Below, in pieces: positions 1 to 6,109 of a stretch of 8,076 bases of DNA (the stretch's first letter is position 1; every line of letters starts with the position of its first letter). The stretch spans positions 1-8,076 of the forward strand of contig CAMCTH010000191.1 of assembly GCA_945877965.1 (NCBI GenBank). Direction: 5' to 3'. A model generated the notes under the pieces. It saw only the letters and a list, made by a program, of their open reading frames with translations. It was not told the DNA's origin and made no database searches. The position numbers and the translations under genes were made by a program. Origin of the DNA: Planctomicrobium piriforme (GTDB taxonomy: Bacteria; Planctomycetota; Planctomycetia; Pirellulales; PNKZ01).

Positions 1-218
1 ACGCCGCCGAACGTCGCGCTCGCTTGGCGGCTCGCCAGTGGTACGGCGTCTCGAACTCGCGGCCCATGGCCAACGTCACGCCCTTCATGTACTACTACTC
101 GCCGTCGTGGGGCTCGAACACGGGCAACGCCTATCAGTGGAGCGGTCGGATCACGGCCCCGGTCGTGGTCGAAGCTCGTCGGGCGGTCGTTGGACTCACC
201 GGCTTCGGCACCTGGTAA
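1..218 (+). CDS. Unrecognised protein, C-terminal part (5' end outside window)
   Basis: The reading frame is open from the left edge (first complete codon at base 3) to a TAA at 216-218 and gives about 71 residues. Most third codon positions are G or C, as in the other genes here, which supports this frame. The visible part begins with an Ala/Arg-rich stretch and continues with an aromatic, Asn/Ser/Gly-rich segment (SNSRPMANVTPF, then three tyrosines and SPSWGSN) before a hydrophobic end, LTGFGTW. A TTG at base 24 could serve as a start, but the frame continues upstream without a stop, so a truncated larger gene is more likely. Aromatic, Asn/Ser/Pro-rich tails of this kind occur in small exported planctomycete proteins; that is an impression, and no signal peptide or domain is visible. 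No function can be given. Confidence 0.6.
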   Translation, partial: AAERRARLAARQWYGVSNSRPMANVTPFMYYYSPSWGSNTGNAYQWSGRITAPVVVEARRAVVGLTGFGTW

Positions 219-251
219 CGGCCGGCACGACGCACCGTCGGCAGCTATGCT

Positions 252-276
252 GACGGGGCGTCGTTTGCGTCCCGTC
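252..276 (+). terminator. Hairpin between the partial gene and the NagA-like gene
   Basis: A 9-bp stem (252-260 with 268-276, one G-U pair, 7-nt loop) lies 33 bases after the stop of the upstream gene and 20 bases before the next start codon. It is GC-rich and has no following T-run, so it is not a classic intrinsic terminator. It may end or slow transcription, or fold in the leader of the downstream gene. Confidence 0.3.
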
Positions 277-296
277 GCCCCGCCGATTAGCCGATT

Positions 297-1463
297 ATGT
301 CGCTCGATTTCGTCGCTCGCCGTTACGATACCCACGAACCGGTTCGGGTCCGCACGGCGGCCGGCAAGATCGTCCGCGTCGAGCCGCTCGCGTCAACTTC
401 TGTGAAGTCGCCGCTGCCGTGGGTCGCGCCGGGCTTCGTCGATGTGCAAGTGAACGGCTTCGACGGCCAAGAGTTCAGCGCCTTCGATCTGACGCCGGAA
501 AAAGTGCTCCGGATCACGCAGCGGCATTATCCGTTCGGCGTCACCGGCTACTGCCCGACGCTGACGACGCAGAGCATCGCTTGCCTCACGCACGGCGTGG
601 CGACGATCCATCAGGCGTGCGAGACGATGCCCGAGGTCGCGCGGCACGTCGTCGGCATCCATGTCGAAGGGCCGTACTTCTCGACCGAGGACGGCCCGCG
701 CGGAGCCCATCCGAAGGAACATTGCCGCACGCCGAACTACGACGAGTTCCGCAGCCTGCAAGACGCCGCCGGCGGACGGATTCGGATCCTCACGATGTCG
801 GTCGAGTTCGACGAGGCTCCCGACTTCATCGCCCAGGTGAGTGCGTCGGGTGTGACGGTCTCGATTGGCCACACCGGCGCGAGCGGGGCGCAGATCAAGG
901 CGGCCGTCGATGCCGGGGCGACGATGAGCACGCATTTGGGGAACGGCGCCCACCGCATGTTGCGGCGGCATCCGAATTACATTTGGGACCAACTCGCCGA
1001 GGATCGGCTAACCGCGAGTTTGATCGTCGACGGGCATCACCTGCCGGCCGAGGTCGTGAAGTCGATGGTCCGCGCCAAGACGCCGGCGCGTACGGTGCTG
1101 GTGAGCGACGTCTCGGGCTTGGCCGGTTTGCCGGTCGGACGCTATCCGATGACGAGCGGCATCGAACTCGAGATTCTCCCCGACGGCAGGCTCTGCATTG
1201 CCGGGCAAGATCAGCTGCTGGCCGGCGCGTCGTTGCCGATCGGGTTCGGCGTCGCGAACGTCATGCGCTTCGCGGGCGTCGATCTGCAAACGGCCGTGAC
1301 GATGGGCTCAACGGGTCCGGCCAAGTTGATCGGCGCACCGTGCGGCGGCCTGCGACCCGGCGATCGGGCCGACTTGGTGCTGTTTACGCTCGACGGGGAG
1401 CCGAGCGTGCTGAACGTCGCCGCCACGATTGCTTGCGGCGACGTGATCTTCGGCAAGATTTAG
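297..1463 (+). CDS. nagA: N-acetylglucosamine-6-phosphate deacetylase-like amidohydrolase
   Basis: The 388-aa product has the layout and length of NagA, which removes acetate from N-acetylglucosamine-6-phosphate in amino-sugar and peptidoglycan recycling in the cytoplasm. In order it shows the entry motif PGFVDVQVNG (residues 45-54; NagA has Q-x-N here instead of the HxH of most amidohydrolases), the metal-ligand glutamate E124 in HVEGP, H192 in GHTGAS, H213 in STHLGNG, the DGHH segment at 246-249 and the catalytic aspartate D271 in VLVSDVSG. A LAGASLPIG segment at 308-316 matches the LAGS region of the family, and the C-terminus (GLRPGDRADLVL) is the usual return to the small beta domain. 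Where typical NagA has THLFNAM, this protein has THLGNGAH followed by an RRHPN/IWDQLA insert, so substrate preference may differ. The ATG at 297 has no strong Shine-Dalgarno. No other amino-sugar gene is visible nearby. Confidence 0.85.
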   Translation: MSLDFVARRYDTHEPVRVRTAAGKIVRVEPLASTSVKSPLPWVAPGFVDVQVNGFDGQEFSAFDLTPEKVLRITQRHYPFGVTGYCPTLTTQSIACLTHGVATIHQACETMPEVARHVVGIHVEGPYFSTEDGPRGAHPKEHCRTPNYDEFRSLQDAAGGRIRILTMSVEFDEAPDFIAQVSASGVTVSIGHTGASGAQIKAAVDAGATMSTHLGNGAHRMLRRHPNYIWDQLAEDRLTASLIVDGHHLPAEVVKSMVRAKTPARTVLVSDVSGLAGLPVGRYPMTSGIELEILPDGRLCIAGQDQLLAGASLPIGFGVANVMRFAGVDLQTAVTMGSTGPAKLIGAPCGGLRPGDRADLVLFTLDGEPSVLNVAATIACGDVIFGKI

Positions 1464-1498
1464 ATCGAGCCGGGATTAGATTTTCGAACCGATCGGAT

Positions 1499-1855
1499 CT
1501 ACCCGACGGCCACGTCGATGCGATCGACGAGTTGCACGACACCGGCGACGCGACGAGCCCGTTGGCCGCCGAGTTGCTTTTCATAGTAGGTCTTCACCCG
1601 ACCGGTGATCGTAACGACGCCGTTGTGAGCTTCGACGGCGAGTTGACGCAGGCCCGGCATGTGGCAGCCGGCCAAGTAGGAAACCACCCGGGTCTTGAGA
1701 TCGCGATCGTTGGTCTCCGCCTCGTTATCCACCGCTTCGGTAGCGAGGGCGACGCAGCCGAGGCCGCTATCGATTCGGAGTTCGAGTTCTTGGTCCGCAT
1801 CCGTTTCGGGCACAAGCTTCAAAGGCACGTTGGAATTCCTGGGGACCGAGATCAT
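1499..1855 (-). CDS. Small BON-domain protein
   Basis: The product is 118 aa when started at the ATG at 1855. The frame continues upstream to 2005, but the extra 50 residues look non-coding (Arg/Pro/Ser-rich), so the internal ATG is preferred. Residues 51-117 fit a BON domain: a helix (RDLKTRVVSYLAG), the beta strand LAVEAHNGVVTITGRV with the typical glycines G79 and G85, a second helix containing KQLGGQRARRVAG, and the last strand VVQLVDRIDV. BON domains occur in proteins thought to bind membranes, lipids or glycans. Most are exported; this one shows no signal peptide or lipobox from the chosen start, and its first 50 residues are acidic and probably flexible. It converges on the NagA-like gene with a 35-bp gap. 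Its exact role cannot be told. The start has no clear ribosome-binding site. Confidence 0.75.
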   Translation of the reverse strand: MISVPRNSNVPLKLVPETDADQELELRIDSGLGCVALATEAVDNEAETNDRDLKTRVVSYLAGCHMPGLRQLAVEAHNGVVTITGRVKTYYEKQLGGQRARRVAGVVQLVDRIDVAVG

Positions 1856-2205
1856 GGCGGCGTCCGTCGGAGAGAACTCAGTACGAGGCGATCGTCGCGA
1901 CGGTTCGGCGAGAGTTCGTCGCGGCACTTTTACCCCTAAACAGCAAACAGCATGCCGACTACCGCCGGGTGCGCTGGTGCCGAAATGACCAGGGCGACTG
2001 GCCAAGCCGACTGTCGCGCAGTTGGCGCGGGTCGTCGCTCGTCGAAGAAAATTCTCTAGATAATCCGGTGACGCGAATCGTGCCCAGAAGTGTGCAGCTA
2101 GCAGCCAAAGTGACTAGCAGACGAGCAGAAACCGCACGAATCACAGCGCTGCCGGCGATGGAAAATCCGGCGTCGGCGATGGGCGATGGAATCTTGTGAT
2201 GCGCC
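1856..2205. other. Intergenic stretch without a supported gene
   Basis: No reading frame here has convincing codon use. A minus-strand frame ending at 1959 could encode a 61-aa peptide with a hydrophobic start (from a GTG at 2144), but no ribosome-binding site or domain supports it. The part around 2040-2140 is more AT-rich than the genes and could hold the promoter of the minus-strand BON gene; no convincing -35/-10 pair was found. Confidence 0.5.
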
Positions 2206-2286
2206 TGTAGGGAACGCCCTCTGTGGCGTTCCGTCCGGCTGGATCTGTAACCGCTCCGCGGAACGCCACGGAGAGCGTTCCCTACA
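2206..2286. repeat. Long imperfect palindrome (28-bp arms, 25-bp spacer)
   Basis: The left arm 2206-2233 starts TGTAGGGAACGC and the right arm 2259-2286 is its reverse complement at 26 of 28 positions. Of the two differences, one gives a G-U pair in RNA and the other a C-A mismatch. The spacer 2234-2258 is unpaired. The element lies 42 bp beyond the stop codon of the minus-strand enolase-superfamily gene, so its transcript could form a very stable terminal hairpin. It has no T-run, no target-site duplication that I can see and no coding capacity. It resembles the dispersed palindromic repeats (REP/MITE-like) I associate with planctomycete intergenic DNA, but copy number cannot be judged from one window. 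Confidence 0.8.
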
Positions 2287-2328
2287 AGCCTCTGCCGTCG
2301 CCTCGCAACTCCGCTTAACCTTCGCCCC

Positions 2329-3684
2329 TTACCAAGCAAACCCCAGGCCCGGACCGTCGAGGCACGCCGTGCCGACCGTCCCGTCGGTGATCTGGAACAT
2401 CGACGGGTACCGATCCTGCCACCCTTCGTTTCCTTTCGGACAGTATTGCCGGCCGTTCCCTTCGATGGCCGCCACGGTCGGGATCCGGGCCGAGAGCGAG
2501 GCCGAATGCAGGAACGACGCCCCGATGCAGGTCAGGTCCTGCACACACAGGAACATGCCGAACTTCTGCGCCGCGGCCCCCATCAAGAGCGCCTCGGTCT
2601 GGCCTTTGCATGCCTTCAGGGCCACGCCCGAGTAACCCAGCTCGCGGCAGTAGAGCAGGCTATCGAGATCGACGAGTGATTCGTCGATGACGACCGGCTT
2701 GATCTTTGCCGCCGCGTGCATCTTGTTCTCGGGATGAGCCCGGAGGTTGCGATGCGTCGGCTGTTCGATGTACTGCACCCGATCGAAGGCTGCGGGAGAT
2801 TGCTCGCGGAGTTGGTTGAGGAAGTCGAGGATGTACTGCACGTTCGCGCACTTCTCGTTGAAGTCGCACGAGTAGTTCCACGACGTACAACCGCGGGCTG
2901 CTTGGGCTTCGACCGACACGCGTTCGATCGTCTTCACGCGCTCGACGTCCCAGCGGAGATCATCGCCGTTGAGTTTGATCTTGAGATGCGTCAGGCCATT
3001 GTAGGTAATCCACTCGCCGAGCGTGTTCGGCAGTCCGTCGTCGAGCCGCGTCGTCACGTCGCCGTCCGTCAACGCATCGAGCGCGCCGACAAGATGATAG
3101 AGGGGCATCCGCGCCTTCGGCTCACGCAGCGTGTAGCGATCGAGATACTCGCCGGCGAAATCGGGCGTCAGGTAGTACGCCAGATCGTGATCGACGAACT
3201 CGGGCCCGAGCAGATCGTACGAATTCGCGCCGAGCGCGCGACCTTGGGCATCGTGAATCGCCGCTTCGAGCGGACTCGCGGCGACGAGCTGCGCCAGTCG
3301 CGGCATCGGCTCGGATAGGTTCAGTTCGCGGACGACCTCGGTCGCCGTCGCGGCATGTTGTTGCGCCAGCAAGTGCGTGAGGTCGAGCGGATGGGCCGTC
3401 TCGTTGCATTCGATCGCCTGGCGATTCACACGTTCGGCAAACGCGACCAGGGCTCGCTCCGTGTCGGGCGCAGGGACCGCACCCGGCCAAGCCCACACGT
3501 TTCCCATCGGCATCGAGCCGCGACCGCGAGCGCGGCGGCCGTCGCGGGTTTCGATATCGACCAAGGCGTTGAGGACGACGACGTCGGTAACGACGCGGCC
3601 GCCGAACTTGATCGGCGAACGGTAGGCGATCTTTTCCGTCTGCGTTTCCACGGCCAGAATGCGAACGTCGGTCGGCTTGGGCAC
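2329..3684 (-). CDS. Mandelate racemase/muconate lactonizing enzyme family protein (enolase superfamily)
   Basis: The 451-aa product belongs to the enolase superfamily, whose members remove a proton next to a carboxylate and stabilise the enolate with Mg2+. An N-terminal capping domain (about residues 8-160) precedes the barrel. Visible barrel residues are the KxK motif LKIKL (K235, K237) as base or electrophile, metal ligands D274 in SCDFNEK, E307 in QYIEQPTHR and D334 in VVIDES, and the opposite-face lysine K357 in VALKACKGQ. The end (VQDLTCIGAS, then FLHSASLSARI and the AIEGN/RQYCP segment) is like sugar-acid dehydratases and epimerases of the family. It is longer than the usual 350-400 aa. 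The reaction cannot be fixed from sequence; an acid-sugar dehydratase, racemase or cycloisomerase are all possible. The start is a GTG at 3684 with an AAAGG ribosome-binding site six bases before it. It begins 71 nt after the response regulator ends, on the same strand, so co-transcription is possible. Confidence 0.85.
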   Translation of the reverse strand: MPKPTDVRILAVETQTEKIAYRSPIKFGGRVVTDVVVLNALVDIETRDGRRARGRGSMPMGNVWAWPGAVPAPDTERALVAFAERVNRQAIECNETAHPLDLTHLLAQQHAATATEVVRELNLSEPMPRLAQLVAASPLEAAIHDAQGRALGANSYDLLGPEFVDHDLAYYLTPDFAGEYLDRYTLREPKARMPLYHLVGALDALTDGDVTTRLDDGLPNTLGEWITYNGLTHLKIKLNGDDLRWDVERVKTIERVSVEAQAARGCTSWNYSCDFNEKCANVQYILDFLNQLREQSPAAFDRVQYIEQPTHRNLRAHPENKMHAAAKIKPVVIDESLVDLDSLLYCRELGYSGVALKACKGQTEALLMGAAAQKFGMFLCVQDLTCIGASFLHSASLSARIPTVAAIEGNGRQYCPKGNEGWQDRYPSMFQITDGTVGTACLDGPGLGFAW

Positions 3685-3689
3685 GGCGA

Positions 3690-3694
3690 ACCTT
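3690..3694 (-). promoter_or_regulatory. Ribosome-binding site supporting the GTG start at 3684
   Basis: On the minus strand an AAAGG lies about six bases before the GTG at 3684-3682 (exact edges within a few bases). It is one of the clearer Shine-Dalgarno sites in the window and supports GTG as the true start of the enolase-superfamily gene. Confidence 0.4.
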
Positions 3695-3754
3695 TGCGGT
3701 CGGAATGCGGGGATTTCGGGATGAATCGCCGCCTATCGTAACCGACCGTCGCGC

Positions 3755-4387
3755 TTATACCAAGTTCTTGCGCACAGCCCAAACCGCCGCTTGCGTACGA
3801 TCGTTCACGCCGATCTTGCGCAAGATGTGTTGCACATGTTCCTTCACCGTTTCGTAACTGATCCCGAGCGCCTGGCCGATCTCTTTGTTCGTCAGACCGT
3901 GCGCGAGTTGACGCAGCACCTCCGACTCGCGCTGGGTCAGCGGCACTTCGACCTCGGCCGACATCCTCGGCGTGGCAAGCGCGCCGGTCACGCGACGGAG
4001 TTCATCGCGAGTCCAAGCATCTTCGCCCCCGGCCGCTTTGCGAATCGCGCCGATCAACTCGTCGCGGCTGGTCGCTTTGAGCAAGTAGCCGTTCGCTCCC
4101 AGGGCCACAGCCCGCGCGACGTAGGTCGGGTTGTCGTACGTCGAGAGCATGATGATCTTGAGCGTCGGATGTTCCATCCGCAGGCGGCTCAGCGCCGTCA
4201 GACCGTCCATCTCGGGCATGCGAATGTCGAGCAAGACCACGTCCGGTTGCGATTTGCGGACTGCCGCCACCGCCGCTTCACCGTCGCTCGCTTCTGCGAC
4301 GACGGTGATATCGGTGTTGACCAGCAGGCTCTTGATGCCAAGACGTACCACTTCGTGGTCGTCCGCAATCAGCAGTTTGATTGTCAT
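3755..4387 (-). CDS. NarL/LuxR-family response regulator
   Basis: The 210-aa product is a full two-domain response regulator that would bind DNA when phosphorylated. The receiver domain (residues 3-120) has the acidic pair D9-D10 in IADDHE, the phospho-acceptor D54 in VVLLDIRMPEMDG, the switch serine S82 in IIMLSTYD and the conserved lysine K104 in GYLLKATS. The LuxR-type helix-turn-helix (about 148-207) begins PLTQRESEVLRQLAHG and contains the recognition region NKEIGQALGISYETVKEHV. Its ATG overlaps the stop codon of the upstream histidine kinase gene by four bases (ATGA), so translation is probably coupled, and no separate ribosome-binding site is seen. This gives a cognate pair with the HisKA_3-type kinase, the usual NarL partner class. 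Target genes are unknown; the enzyme gene downstream is one candidate. Confidence 0.95.
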   Translation of the reverse strand: MTIKLLIADDHEVVRLGIKSLLVNTDITVVAEASDGEAAVAAVRKSQPDVVLLDIRMPEMDGLTALSRLRMEHPTLKIIMLSTYDNPTYVARAVALGANGYLLKATSRDELIGAIRKAAGGEDAWTRDELRRVTGALATPRMSAEVEVPLTQRESEVLRQLAHGLTNKEIGQALGISYETVKEHVQHILRKIGVNDRTQAAVWAVRKNLV

Positions 4388-5586
4388 AGTTCAGTGGCGG
4401 CGATGTCGTCGGTTGGGGCGTTGATCAAAGGTAATGTGACGCGTATGGCAGTCCCTTGCCCCGGGTAGCTAATAAATTCGGCCGATCCTCCGAGCAGTCG
4501 TGCGCGCTCGTCGATGCCGCGCAGTCCGTATTGACGACGACGGGCTTGTGCGAGGTCGAAGCCTCGCCCGGCGTCTCGCACTTCAACGTGGATCCAGGGT
4601 CCCTCTTGCCGCAACTCAACGCGGCACTCGGCGGCGCCGCTGTGCTTGGCGGCATTGTTGAGGGCTTCTTGAACGATGCGGAACAGCGTCGACTCTTGGA
4701 GAGCCGAGAGCCGTTGGAATTGCACCGCGTGCACGAACTTGACATGCATCGCGCTGCGGCGGCTATGTTCTTCGACTAAGAACTCAATCGCGCCGATGAG
4801 GCCGTTCCCTTCGAGTCCCGGCGGACGGAGACCGCCGATGAGTCGGCGCGCTTCGTCCATCGCTTCGCGAACGAGTTGCATGCTGACGGCGAGATCCTCG
4901 TCGCCGGCCAGTTGATCGGCCCGTTTCGACGCCAGGGCTTCGAGCCGCATCAGTGCGCCGGTCATCAGTTGCACGACGCCGTCGTGAAGGTCGTAGCTAG
5001 TCAGCCGGCGGTCGCGATCTTGGGTGGTGATCAAGTGCCGGAGGAACCGACGTTCCGATTCCAGGGCCGCTTCGATCTTCTTCCGCTGCGTTTCGTCGCG
5101 GATAATCGCCATCGCGCCGGTCTGCATGCCGCGCTCGTCGAAGATCGGCGAGGCGCAAACGCGGACCCATTTGCCATCGGGCAGATTGGGATTGCGCACG
5201 AACATGTCGAGGTAGTCGACGTGCTCGCCGCGCAGAGCGCGGATTAGCGGCAGTTGTTCGTAGGGGAACGGCGTTCGTCCGTCGGGCAGAAAGAGTCCAT
5301 ACTCGCGGGACCAGTTCTCGCTCGGACCCGTCGTCGGGCCCATGCCGAAGATCGCCTCGGCCGCAGCGTTGAACTTCACCAACCGTCCCTGCATGTCGAC
5401 CAGCGCCGCCCCTTCATTGAGGGCGTCGAACACGGCTTGCATCATGCCGGCGGTCGACGACTTCGGCGGGTTGATCTCCGGCAGCAAGTCGCCGCGCGCC
5501 ATGACGACGGTGTCTTGCTCTCGCGCCGGGCGCGGCGGATCGGCCGATTCCGGTTTGCGATTGCGAGAGTCGGAGTTTTTATTCAC
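4384..5586 (-). CDS. PAS-containing soluble sensor histidine kinase (HisKA_3 / NarX-like)
   Basis: Started at the GTG at 5586, the product is 400 aa. After a hydrophilic, Pro/Arg-rich N-terminus, a PAS domain spans about residues 48-165 (FDALNEGAALVD, FNAAAEAIFG, ending in AMAIIRDETQRKKIE). A dimerisation and phospho-acceptor region follows, with the HisKA_3 box SYDLHDGVVQL (H201), and then a HATPase_c domain with the N box VQEALNNAAKHSG, the G1 box VRDAGRGFD and the G2 region YGLRGIDERARLLGG. No membrane segment is visible, so it should sense a cytoplasmic signal through PAS. It feeds the overlapping response regulator gene. The start is uncertain: the frame runs up to a TTG at 5784 without a good ribosome-binding site, and an ATG at 5502 (372 aa) is also possible. 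The extra 66 residues before 5586 look non-coding. Confidence 0.9.
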   Translation of the reverse strand: MNKNSDSRNRKPESADPPRPAREQDTVVMARGDLLPEINPPKSSTAGMMQAVFDALNEGAALVDMQGRLVKFNAAAEAIFGMGPTTGPSENWSREYGLFLPDGRTPFPYEQLPLIRALRGEHVDYLDMFVRNPNLPDGKWVRVCASPIFDERGMQTGAMAIIRDETQRKKIEAALESERRFLRHLITTQDRDRRLTSYDLHDGVVQLMTGALMRLEALASKRADQLAGDEDLAVSMQLVREAMDEARRLIGGLRPPGLEGNGLIGAIEFLVEEHSRRSAMHVKFVHAVQFQRLSALQESTLFRIVQEALNNAAKHSGAAECRVELRQEGPWIHVEVRDAGRGFDLAQARRRQYGLRGIDERARLLGGSAEFISYPGQGTAIRVTLPLINAPTDDIAATEL

Positions 5587-5921
5587 GACGTTACCGATAT
5601 GCTGAGTGAGGAATAACGTGGAGGATGAAACGACGAGTGGCCGAGCCGACTGCGAACTCAGCAAGTCATCGGATCCGCAAAAGCGAAGCGACGGTCTAAC
5701 CTGGGGGTCTTTCCTCCAACCGAAGTGCGAGGCGCTCGACCGATTTTTCCAAGTAGCGTCAGGATGAATCGCGGCGAAAACCAAGTGCCATCAGCAACGT
5801 CGAGGCGCAGAAAGCGCAAGGCAATTCCGATGCGTGTCATTCAGTATTACCGCTAATCTCTTCCTGAAATATAACGTCCAGGGTCAACGAAGCTACCTAA
5901 ACTGGGGAATCCCGCCGATCC
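5587..5921. other. Divergent intergenic region, kinase-proximal part
   Basis: No supported gene is seen. A 60-codon minus-strand frame with an ATG at 5840 has no domain and no well-spaced ribosome-binding site. The stretch should contain the promoter of the kinase/regulator operon; AT-rich sequence near 5845-5875 is the most likely place, but no -35/-10 pair with proper spacing could be assigned. The perfect 10-bp palindrome TCCCTAGGGA at 5919-5928, at its edge, could be an operator half-way between the divergent genes. Confidence 0.4.
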
Positions 5922-5940
5922 CTAGGGACGATCACCCTAG
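5922..5940 (+). repeat. Short inverted repeat CTAGGG/CCCTAG
   Basis: A 6-bp stem (5922-5927 with 5935-5940) encloses a 7-base loop. Its left arm also belongs to the 10-bp palindrome TCCCTAGGGA (5919-5928), so the site could equally be a DNA operator for a dimeric regulator. It is the first of a row of inverted repeats upstream of the CopZ-like gene. Confidence 0.5.
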
Positions 5941-5943
5941 CAA

Positions 5944-5968
5944 GGAGTACGGTAAATTTGCGTACTCC
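5944..5968 (+). repeat. Inverted repeat GGAGTACG/CGTACTCC
   Basis: A perfect 8-bp stem (5944-5951 with 5961-5968) encloses a 9-base AT-rich loop that contains AAATTT. The near two-fold symmetry would suit either a hairpin or a protein-binding site. It is followed by seven C residues rather than T residues, so it is not a plus-strand intrinsic terminator. Confidence 0.6.
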
Positions 5969-5992
5969 CCCCCACGAGATCGTAACCCATAA

Positions 5993-6011
5993 GGGGTGAT
6001 GGAATCACTCC
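5993..6011 (+). repeat. Tight hairpin GGGGTGAT/ATCACTCC
   Basis: An 8-bp stem with one G-U pair (5993-6000 with 6004-6011) encloses a 3-base loop. It is the third inverted repeat in the same 130-bp stretch and is stable only as RNA or single-stranded DNA because of the very short loop. Confidence 0.5.
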
Positions 6012-6021
6012 CATATAAGAG

Positions 6022-6097
6022 GGGGTGTTGAACCACTCATAGTCCCTGAGTGGCTTTTGAGTGGGAAGTCTGATAGGGATTTCGAAACCGACACCCC
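6022..6097 (+). promoter_or_regulatory. Candidate structured 5' leader of the CopZ-like gene
   Basis: Three pairings can be drawn by eye. A closing stem joins 6022-6030 (GGGGTGTTG) with 6089-6097 (CGACACCCC), nine pairs including one G-U. Inside it a hairpin joins 6033-6039 (CCACTCA) with 6047-6053 (TGAGTGG), seven perfect pairs. The hairpin loop AGTCCC (6041-6046) can pair with GGGATT (6076-6081), giving a possible pseudoknot. A second TGAGTGG at 6058-6064 could replace 6047-6053, so two alternative folds exist. The closing stem ends 12 bases before the ATG at 6110, in place of any Shine-Dalgarno site, so folding could control translation. It matches no RNA family I recognise. Short pairings arise by chance, so covariation is needed. 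Confidence 0.35.
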
Positions 6098-6109
6098 GAA
6101 CAACTTGCC

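Noticed and set aside
1461..1501. TAGATC/GATCTA inverted repeat between the convergent NagA-like and BON genes as a two-way terminator
   Set aside because: Only six bases pair at the ends with a 29-base, poorly pairing interior, so a stable hairpin is unlikely.
419..1939. 506-codon plus-strand frame overlapping the NagA-like gene
   Set aside because: Extremely Arg-rich product in an alternative frame of a clearly conserved gene; a shadow caused by high GC content.
1856..2005. N-terminal extension of the BON-domain protein by 50 residues
   Set aside because: The extra residues are Arg/Pro/Ser-rich and look like translated intergenic DNA; the ATG at 1855 gives a compact protein.
1959..2144. 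Minus-strand 61-aa frame with a hydrophobic, lipoprotein-like start (from GTG at 2144)
   Set aside because: No ribosome-binding site, lipobox not canonical (Ala at -3), mixed codon use, no domain, and the longer version of the frame runs through the palindrome at 2206-2286. It could still be a small exported protein, but support is too weak.
2716..3318. 200-codon plus-strand frame opposite the enolase-superfamily gene
   Set aside because: Lies antisense to a gene with all family motifs; no motif of its own.
3791..4468. 225-codon plus-strand frame opposite the response regulator
   Set aside because: Antisense shadow of a gene with complete receiver and LuxR domains.
5587..5784. N-terminal extension of the histidine kinase to a TTG at 5784
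   Set aside because: No ribosome-binding site and atypical residue composition; the GTG at 5586 or the ATG at 5502 is more likely.
5658..5840. 60-aa minus-strand frame with ATG upstream of the kinase
   Set aside because: No domain, Shine-Dalgarno-like sequence too distant, and it runs through the expected promoter region.
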